A stretch of DNA of 64,000 nucleotides from Dipteris shenzhenensis. Its lineage: Eukaryota; Polypodiophyta; Polypodiopsida; Gleicheniales. Positions within the stretch are counted from its first letter, which is position 1; the number at the start of each line of letters is the position of its first letter. Location: the NCBI GenBank assembly GCA_047967505.1, contig CM106538.1, one strand, 5' to 3'. Positions 55,680-64,000 of the stretch are shown piece after piece. The notes below the pieces were generated by a model, which saw only the letters and a program-made list of their open reading frames with translations, was not told the origin of the DNA and ran no database searches. A program made the position numbers and the translations under genes.

Positions 55680-57120
55680 TGTGGGATAGAGGCTTGCAGG
55701 GCCAAGTGTTATAGTTATGGTAATTTCTATAAAGAATGGGAAACATACATTCAGGTAGTGAGCTTGCCTACTTGGGAAGAGGTAAAGGGTGCAATCAAAT
55801 TGATTGTTTTGGACACAAGTATATTTTTAACTTGATGGTGTATTTTTCCTTGTGAACTTATCATCCAAGTGGTAGTGTGTTGACATTGTGACAAATGTGT
55901 GTAATTCAGAGTGATAAAATTGACACCAAGCCTAAATAACAGGTTGAAGTCAGCAATCATTGTGTTATTTAGTCTCATGCTCCTTTTTATTCCTTTTTTT
56001 TGGTCTCTTTTGTTTCTTGATTTGTTTGTTTATTTTTTCTTAGTCACCTTCTTCCTTTCTTGTTTATTTCTTGTTATCTTTCCCTTTTTGTTTAATTGAC
56101 GTATTTTAGTATGCACTGAGTTTGCCCAAGATATACCATGTTTCTTGAGAAATGTGATATTGCTACTTATGCTTGGGCATTGATGACAACATAAGCATTG
56201 CTTTGCTTAGTAGTCTACCTTTTGTTTTTGATTTTTTTTTTGGTTAGCTCATTTTTCTTTTCTTCCGTTATAGAAATTTTGACTTTAGAATAACAAAAAT
56301 TTGAATTTGTACAATTGGATATATTCTAGTGTTACAAAAGGGGGGGGGGGGGGTGTATATATAAAGTTATTGTTCCATGTTGATAAAAAATCTCTTGATC
56401 CATCTTATGAAATTTGTAGCTTTTGTTTGTTTGCTCCTTCATGGATGTGTAAATGCGCAACAAATTGGTATGTGTCGTGGTTGATCATGCTTTTTCAAAA
56501 AACTTAACTATCCTAATTGTAGCTTAGAAAAAATTTCTAGCTTTCACGACGCTAACGAGAGATGCCTTCCATGTCTTTAAAACTATCCCATTTGAATCTA
56601 AAATAAGAAACAACTCATTATGTTAATGCTTCGTAGGTTGTTGAACTTGAAAATGCGTAACACAATCTATTAACATCCATGATGCCCATGCCTCGGATCT
56701 AGAGAACTTGTTTCTTCTAGCAGTTATGTAGGTCTTGAGCACATGTGCGCGCACGCGCACACAAATTGTTATCAATAAAGAAAAATGAATGATAATATTT
56801 AAGCTGTTTTGAATGTGTTTAATATGATATGGGATGAGATACTTCAAAAGAATAGGGTTTGTAGGACCTAGGTTTAGATGGCAAGCTTTCCCATGCACTC
56901 ACCCTTCCATGTGGATGGCCCCATGAATGCATTAAGTAGGTGGTCACTCATAGTCCAAGTGACAAAAGAGTGATCATGGCACGTAGAAAACATAGAGTCA
57001 ATCTATAGCAAATATAGAAGGCAACTTGAAGCAAAAACTTGAGAAGGATCTGAGTCACAAAGGAGAAGCTTGTATGGAGGCCCAGTTGATTACTTTGTGA
57101 GCTATATGTTCAAGCAAGCT
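55680..57120. other. No recognisable gene; poly-G at 56340-56353
   Basis: T-rich around 55980-56090, a run of about 14 G at 56340-56353, and a CG/CA alternating run near 56742-56762. Short open frames only. Confidence 0.4.
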
Positions 57121-57129
57121 AGAGAGCTA

Positions 57130-59450
57130 TAGAAGGCAAAATAATGGTCAATGAACATCGTCAATGGACTACCATTCATCAAAGAGGTAGATTTGTGTGA
57201 TGGATGCCTTTATGTGAAATAACATAGAGATCATTTTCCTAAGGGTTAAGCTACTAGAGCCAAGAGATACATGACTAATATGCCATAACTCGGTGATAGG
57301 AGATACTTCATCACATTTATGGATGACTATACTAGAAAGATATATGTCTACACCATAAAGCAAATGTTTGAACTTCTTGGGAGGTAAAAAGAGTTCAAAG
57401 CCTATGGCAAACAATCAGTCTCCAAGGCATAAACATGGAGTCAAGTTGTAGCAAAGACAGAAGGGATCTTGGAGCAAAAACTTGAGAAGGCTTTGAATTA
57501 TGAAAGACCAGGTTGTAGTGGAGGCTGAGTTGATTACCTTTGAGCTATATGTTCAAGCATGCTAGAGATCCTCAAATGGCAAAGCAATGGTCAATGAACA
57601 TGGTCAATAGACTCATTTTTGTGAAGCATTCATGTACGAGAAATAGTATAGAGACTCCTTTCCCAAGGGTCAGGCCACTAGAGCCAAGAGCTACATGACT
57701 AATATACCATCACATGGTGGTAGCAATATTGATGACTATACTAGAAAGATTATTTTTTATGCTATGCATAAAGAAAACGTTTGAACTCCTTGAAAGGTTA
57801 ATAGAGTTCAAGACCATGGAAAAAACTTCGTCTAGTTGTAAAATCAAATAGCTTTGATCTGACAATGGGAAGAATATGTCTCCAAGGCATTTACTCGGTT
57901 TTGTGAATATTAGGAAAAATACAAAGAGTTTTCCTTGCCAAAGGCACAACAAAGTGGAGCTGGGGAGAAGATGTCTCCAAGCATTTCCTAGATTTTGCAA
58001 ATAGTGGGAAATACATAGAGAGTTTTCCTTCCTGAAGACATAATAGAATGGAGTAGGGGATAGAAAGAATTCCACCATTGTTGAGTGTGAAAGGATCATG
58101 ATTAAAACTAAGGACATCATGACAAGTATTGGGTAGAAGCAATATGCACAATAATTTATTTGTTGAACCCATCCCCTAGAATACTTTAGATGATATGACA
58201 CCAAGGAAGCATGAAGCAGAGATAAGCCAAATGTCTAGAATCGCATATTTTGATCAACTACCTATGCTCATGTGTCAAAGGACAAGAGGGGCAAGTTTGA
58301 TTCCAAGAGTGAGAAGTGCATCATGGATGGAGGAAGATAAACCTAATAGGTATACAATCTTACTACTCATAAAAGTTTGCTTTCTATGATGTGGACTTTG
58401 ATGTAACAGTAAAGCAAGCGACTTGTTGCCATCATGATTATGAGGAATCAGATGGAAGAGTAGACAAACAAGAGATTTACAATGCCAGAGATACAAATTT
58501 GTAGACATCCACAAATGATTAGGAAGAATTAAATGGAAGAGCAGACAAACGAGACATTGACAATGCCAGAGATCTTGACTTGCAGACACACATAGAATGT
58601 GGAATATTTATGAGTAGGATCAATCAAGGGTATGGGGCAGCATCTCCTAGACATTTTGCAAATGTGTAGGCAGAGAATGCATCTCATGGTCAATATGAAC
58701 AAGAAGCCACATCATCCAGACACATGCTGAGTTGAGCAAAGAAGATGATGGATGAGGTAGAGAGCAATTTCAAAGACATTAAGCCTAGAAGACTGCAAAT
58801 AGTTTTTAGGTTTTGTTTGGCACAAGCCAAAGAGCCTGTCACCTTCCAAGAGTCAACAGAATCCAATGAATGGGTTGTGCCATGGAAGAAGAATATAATG
58901 GCATTCTGAAAATGAGTCAGTGAAACTACCAAGGGAAGAATGTCATTGACTACAACAAATAAGTTTGCAAGGTCAAGCAAAAAGTTGGCAAAAGTGTAGA
59001 CAAGTATAAAATGATAATTGTGGCAAAAGGATATGCTCAGCAAGAGTTCATTGAGTACAAGGACACTACAGCTTGATATTTGCTATGCAGTAGGAATTTT
59101 GAACTGGTTCATGGAAAAGCCTTGTGTCCACCATTGGAATGCAAGAAAGCATATGTTTACATATCTTTATGGGACAAGCAACCATAAGCTGGCACATCTA
59201 AAAGAGAGCCCATATGTAGAACCATAGATAAAGGGGGTATGTGATGCAAAATGGGAATGTGGCCCTAAATGCAAGTCTATTTAAGGATTCACATTTATGT
59301 TGGATTCTCATCGTGGGTCTCGGTCTCTAGCACAAGAAGCAAGCAGCCCTAGCATAGAGGCTGAGTATATTTCTATTAGACATCGTGCATGTGGAGCAAT
59401 TTGGCTTTGGAGGCTCTTGGAGAACCTTGTTGCCTCTCCTTGATATTTGG
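57130..59450 (+). pseudogene. Ty1/copia pol remnant with duplicated integrase segments
   Basis: Decayed + strand copia pol. 57170-57420 carries HRDHFPKG, ATRAKRYM and YFITFMDDYTRKIYVY (integrase, with the first catalytic Asp region). A second version lies at 57600-57800 (YRDSFPKGQATRAKSYMTN, DDYTRKI). The YVSKAFTRFCEY-type segment is likewise present twice (57875-57960 and 57970-58060). 58140-58330 resembles ...IIYLLNPSPR..., then the KGQEGQV region. 58760-59070 covers AKEPVTFQESTESNEW and then VAKGYAQQEFIEYKD, in other frames. 59080-59440 is RNase H (SPSIEAEYISIRHRACGAIW, LWRLLENL). The RT core between 59075 and 59090 is deleted. No LTRs were found. Confidence 0.8.
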
Positions 59451-62040
59451 AATAACTTAATCCAATTCTAGAAAATGGAGATAAGTTTCTTTAAATGAAT
59501 GAAAATAGATAGAGTTATAAATGCATGGGAATATTTGTAAGCATTGATACCACTATGTTTGGACATGGTGTGCCTATATATTATGCTCGGGTTGAATGGC
59601 CACAAGAGAAACAATCTAGGGCTAGAGATGCAATGGCCTAGGTATGATCCCATCATGATGGGGCTAACCAAAAAATGATAGAGTAGGGCTCATGATCAAA
59701 TGGTAGAGACGGATGCAAGATCAAAATAGTAGAAAAGGGTTTAAATCAAAATGAAATGTAAGATTCCAATCTTTCCCACTAGATTAGAAAGGTCACTTGT
59801 TTTGAAGAAATGTTGAAGGACTTAAGAGGGTCAAAACATCAAGAAGCTCTTTCCTCAATCTTATTGCTTGCAATGGGAAACAATGTTTTTTCTAGGATAC
59901 TTCATAGATTATATTTCCATGCAAAAATTAGAAATGGTAATGAAGAAAAAAAAGAGATCTCAAAGTCAAAACCAAAGCAAATAATGAGAAAGTCACATGG
60001 TCAAAAAAGACTCAACAAAGTAGGAATACAACTAAGGAAGTTATTAAAAGACTCAACAAAGTAGGAATGCAACTAAGTTATTAAAATGGATTCCACTACA
60101 AATAAGATCAAGAGAAAACTAAAATAGTAGATGTCAACATCAAGAAGAAATCAAGGTTTTTTAATATTGATTCCACTACAAGCAAGAGTAAAAAGAAGAT
60201 TAAGCTAGTGGATGTTGACATCAAGAAGAAAGCAAGATCAAAATGACTTCAAGGGATAGAATTATCTCCACAAAGGAGCATAGCAAGCAAAATAGCAAAA
60301 TAGCACAATTAAGTGTAACAAGGAATGAGGGAGTCGTAGAAATTAGCATTGATGAGAAAGAGGCTAGAGAAAGAGATAGACCTAGCAAGGAATTTCTATA
60401 ACCTAATAGATGGTTTCACATGTTATCAAGAAAGCCCAGATAAAGGAAAGAGTAGTGCAGACCAAGCTACGCCTTTAAAAAGAGATAACATCAGTTGTGG
60501 TGGGAAATTTTCTTAATTATATGCTATTTGGAAGGAACCAAATACTCCAAATACTAGTGACATTGTGTGCTTGTGTAGCACTAATATGGGCTACAAGCTA
60601 GAGCTATAAGAAAATATTTTACTCGTAGTAGTCTTGTCCTTCTTTGAATATTTTTGTTTGAACACCATGTACTACTAGGTCAATCAATATGGGAACATCA
60701 AATGGTATAAGGTTAGCTATCTTTAAGTGTTTTGAAATTATAGATATCTATTTATGCATTTCTCCTTGTAAAATGTTTATCTTATTTTCTCAATGAATGT
60801 TCTATAGGAGTTTGACATGGAGATTATCAACGTCATAATGGATTCAACCAATGCAAGAATTGATTTGTTTTCAATAGATGGTTTTTTTGTGATAAATTAT
60901 TTGTTAAAAGTATGGGTCATTGGGATGGTCATCATCCATGTACATATGGTGGAACATATGTGTATATTTTGTATACATGGGTAGATGGTTAGGAACACAA
61001 AGAACTCTAGAAGGGATCTAAGTCCAAGTGTGAATACTTTTTATGGGCTTAGGATAACTCACATCAAATTTAAGTTTGCCTTTTTGACCTAGAAAGAAGA
61101 ATGTACATTTTGTATAGCCAATAAATTCATCCCAATAGCTAATAGTGACTAAGTAGGGATTTTGTGTTATCCTCATGGTGAAAGGTGAAGATCACATTTT
61201 TTGAGCTCTTCTAAATTCACCGATTATGTGATGGTCCCTCCCCTTCCCGATTGTGTGTCATTTTCCTAGGTCCCTTAGGTTATCGAGACTATGTGTCCTT
61301 GTTGAGTGTGTGGAGATGAGGAGCGTGTCAACTCCTGAAATTGTGTGAACTTTTAGTGTGAGGGAGTGGGCTGAGTGTCCTAAAGAATGTGTTTCCCTTC
61401 CCTTAATAACACATTTTGAAACTTTTATGATGCCCATATGTCCTTCAAGTCACACGGCCTTTCCAAGCCACACTATTGTAAGAAACTTTTAGTGTGCATT
61501 TATCAGGTTTGCTGAGTGCAAGTCAAGTGTGCAAGAAAGGCTTTGCTGAGTAGTGAGCAAGGATTTTGCATCCTACATGTTGGTGTTTGTAGCCCGTTTG
61601 TAGTTGGAAAAGTACTATGCTAAATCTTAAAAGAAACTTGAAAGAAGATGTGAGCAAAGAAAGCTATAGCAACTATAAAGGGGGCCATTATATTTTCTTT
61701 CAGGGCCCCTCCTTGGAAAATCATCGAACATTTGGCAACAACCCATACAAATTTTGGAGGTCTGTTCGTGATGTTTTACACTATTTTCCATATACGTACG
61801 CCTAGTATAATGTAGTCTAGTTCGAAATTTGGCAATAACTTGTCAAAAAGTGGGTATAAGATCACATATTAGTTACATCTTTCTCTATAACATTTTGTTT
61901 TGGAGCCATTATTTTGTCCGAAAATCCTTGTGGTTACCAAAATTTCACCAAATTTGTCAAAATTTTCCCAAAGACAATACGATGAAGGTGGCTAACTACA
62001 AACAAGATGAAGGTGTTTTGGCTGTTATGTTGATAGGGAA
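59450..62040. other. No recognisable gene; local tandem repeats at 60010-60240
   Basis: Two short duplications: GACTCAACAAAGTAGGAAT(A/G)CAACTAAG at about 60010 and 60050, and a unit of about 100 bp (GATTCCACTACAA... TCAAGAAGAAA) at 60090 and 60168. The remainder is AT-rich with short frames. Confidence 0.5.
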
Positions 62041-62096
62041 GATGCCTCCCCCACCTTGTGCAAGTGGGATGCCTCTTTATTAATGTGGACACTGGC

Positions 62097-62104
62097 TATA
62101 AAAG
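62097..62104 (+). promoter_or_regulatory. TATA-like box in a GA-rich context
   Basis: TATAAAAG is followed by a purine-rich stretch (GGAAGCCAGGAGAGAAGAG). It looks like a core promoter, perhaps of a solo LTR, but no repeat partner or downstream gene could be assigned. Confidence 0.3.
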
Positions 62105-62429
62105 GAAGCCAGGAGAGAAGAGAAGCACACTTCCTCTCCTGTTAGAAGGATGCTTTGACTCCATATCCTTGCAAGAATTCCCTTTCATTCAAGTTGCTCC
62201 TAACTATAGTCACCTAAAGGACATTCATCGAGTTCAATAGAGTTAGTGACTATGGTGGGAAAGTATGCGAGAAGATGCTTCTAATGAGTTTAAGGTATAC
62301 TCAAGTAAGACCTATTGTTGACAAAAGTAATGTTAGTTATACAGCTTTCAAAGTTGCATTGGTGGCTTTAATTCTCTGACCTTGTGTCAGTATAACACTA
62401 ACTATCCTTTGTAGCTATTGATGCAAGAT

Positions 62430-63060
62430 TGGTGTGGATTTGGTCCCAAGGAGAAGAGGCATGTTCCTTGGCATATGGAGAACCATCTTGGAACCAAAAA
62501 AGGCTGACTAACCATCAAGGTGGCAGCCATTTCTTAGGATGTAGATTACATTCATGATTACACTTCATCACTTTCTGGATGTTCCATCTATCACATATAT
62601 TAAAATGCAACATGTGGGTAAGAACAATGGAGCCACAAAGTTGAACACTGTAAGGTGCAGATCCCCAAGACAACTATTTCTATGCCCCTTGAATTCTTTA
62701 CAAATGAAAGATAGGGTCTTGCATGAGTTCTCAGGGGATCTACCCCTAAATAGATATGGGAACAATGCATCCATTTTTTTGCAAACATGATTTCAAGCGA
62801 ATGAACCGCATGCATAGAGATGCATTCCTTACTCTTTGTGATGTTCCAAATGTATAGGTGGAGCCATCACTATGTAGATACGACACAAATGATGCACTTA
62901 GTCTCTGCATGTAGGTGCATCGTAATGCATCTTCCATATTCTACTAACAAGAGCAAGACAACACACAAACACACTCTTTGTTCTCAGTATTTAAACTCCA
63001 TATGATTGAATACCTATGGTCACAATGGCCTTATTGGCATGGACGCCACCTTTAGAACAA
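62430..63060 (+). pseudogene. Second Mutator-like transposase remnant
   Basis: The + strand, in changing frames, gives GFGPKEKRHVPWHMENHLGT, then FKRMNRMHRDAFLTLCDVPN. Next come DTNDALSLCM, stop, VHRNASSIFY, stop, QEQDNTQTH and YGHNGLIGMDATFRTNR. The last parts correspond to NDAITVLLWVQQNYTSTFLY and YGNNGLLAMDATFGANK of the remnant at 44585-45960, so both belong to one MULE type. It stops just after the first catalytic Asp (MDATF) and has many lesions. Confidence 0.65.
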
Positions 63061-63152
63061 ATAGATAGAGTGTGTACTATACTCAAGGATCTGTTCCTAT
63101 TCATGTATACCCAATTATCTACTACTCTTTATACTCAATGATCTACTCCTAT

Positions 63153-63455
63153 TCACATACTCATGATCTTGAGCACAATAATCACACTCTCATGTACATC
63201 TTTTGACTTAGATAGTTTTCGCCATATAGGTTGCTCAAGTTTGATGCCCATCATAAAGGTGCTGAGTTCCTTCTTCCACTTGATGTCGGATGAAGTAGTT
63301 GCGGGTGTTAATGTGCTTTGACTTACCATGCTCTTGTCTACATCTGCGTTTACTATAGAAGTATCATGACAAGTCACTTCCATAGGTCTTGAGTTATTTT
63401 CATCCATAGCAAGTAAAGTTTTCTCCATGTCTACAAGAATAAAATGCATCACCAT
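63153..63455 (-). CDS. Unidentified open reading frame, possibly an exon
   Basis: A 100-codon minus-strand frame starts with ATG at 63455 (MVMHFILVDMEKTLLAMDEN, later SDIKWKKELSTFMMGIKLEQ and PIWRKLSKSKDVHE). CTTGTAG within it could be a splice acceptor, so it might be an exon of a gene running in from the right. I recognise no family, and chance cannot be excluded at this length. Confidence 0.25.
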   Translation of the reverse strand: MVMHFILVDMEKTLLAMDENNSRPMEVTCHDTSIVNADVDKSMVSQSTLTPATTSSDIKWKKELSTFMMGIKLEQPIWRKLSKSKDVHESVIIVLKIMSM

Positions 63456-63510
63456 TGATAACTAAATGAATTAACATGAAAATAAAAAAATTAGCATCTC
63501 AAAGAACTTC

Positions 63511-63775
63511 ATGAGCCCTTATCCTACACATCCATATTATGGAATTTGGATGGGTGGACATGATACATTATTTCATGCCATAAAATGTATTTACTACGTG
63601 GAGTTATTGGGTGGAGACTTGGTAGGTCCCTTTTGCAAAAACCTCTGCTTCATGGGCCCTTGTCCTACCCATCCCTATTATGGACTGTGGATGCGTGGAC
63701 ATGATACATTATTTGATACCCTAAAATGTATTTATAATGTGGAATTACTTGGTGGAGACATGGTAGGTAACTTTT
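63511..63775. repeat. Tandem duplication, two units of about 125-135 bp
   Basis: Units at 63511-63645 and 63651-63775 share CCCTTRTCCTAC.CATCC, GGACATGATACATTATTT and TAAAATGTATTTA. They encode related short open frames, but nothing recognisable. 63780-64000 shows no feature. Confidence 0.9.
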
Positions 63776-64000
63776 CCTAAAAACCTTCAATTCATTAATG
63801 AACTGACCCTTTAAATGGAGAGATATGAATACTTCAAATTTCCACGTTGATACCAGGATGCCTATCTTGGTTTAATCGTACCAAACACCTCCACTTCATT
63901 AGCTCTTGATTAGATTTTCAAATGAATCCAATTTTATATAAATGAAGAACTAATACTAGTTTAAAACTTACCCTTAAAAATCACATTTTCTTTCATGATT

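Overview
This window is nuclear DNA of a land plant with a large, transposon-filled genome. The evidence is split genes with GT-AG introns, plant-type LINE, Ty1/copia, Ty3/gypsy and Mutator remnants, a tRNA-Gly remnant of plant type, and two conserved plant housekeeping genes. A DNA N4/N6-methyltransferase domain, unusual in flowering plants, and the kinds of LINE seen make a non-seed plant such as a fern or lycophyte more likely than an angiosperm. That lineage call is weak.

Only two loci look like working host genes, both on the + strand. The 3' end of an Alba-type DNA/RNA-binding protein gene lies at 11.4-11.9 kb; its earlier exons are not recognisable in the window. A complete seven-exon UTP7/WDR46 (BING4-type WD40, ribosome biogenesis) gene lies at 49.4-54.4 kb. 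It has a telo-box just upstream and a 2.9-kb fourth intron that has taken in a Ty3/gypsy remnant and another dispersed repeat. The third gene-like locus, at 28.7-29.75 kb, encodes a beta-class N4/N6 DNA methyltransferase that keeps its motif order and one clear intron but has a frameshift. Unidentified coding remnants on the same strand lie upstream of it (24.0-26.7 kb).

The rest is mobile DNA at many stages of decay. From 0 to 9 kb there are several LINE copies, all on the minus strand, meeting head-to-tail at (TC)n tracts. One of them is split by a young, compact LTR-gag-LTR element (5788-8232) with 290-bp LTRs that differ at one base, a 5-bp target duplication, an exact primer-binding site, a gag gene and no pol. 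From 9 to 10.2 kb is a decayed L1. From 13.7 to 16.7 kb a copia remnant is interrupted by another copia copy. From 19 to 36 kb there are scattered gag and pol pieces, a tRNA-Gly pseudogene, short tandem duplications and microsatellites. From 36.7 to 44.5 kb two related LTR-like ends, with a polypurine tract and a primer-binding site facing the right way, bracket 7.4 kb that lacks pol. From 44.6 to 46.5 kb a Mutator-like transposase remnant runs into copia reverse transcriptase. From 57.1 to 59.45 kb there is a copia pol remnant with internal duplications, and at 62.4-63.1 kb a second Mutator-like remnant.

Imperfect direct duplications of about 25 to 430 bp recur across the whole window and appear to be a characteristic mode of change here. 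All identifications come from reading translations by eye. No database search was possible.
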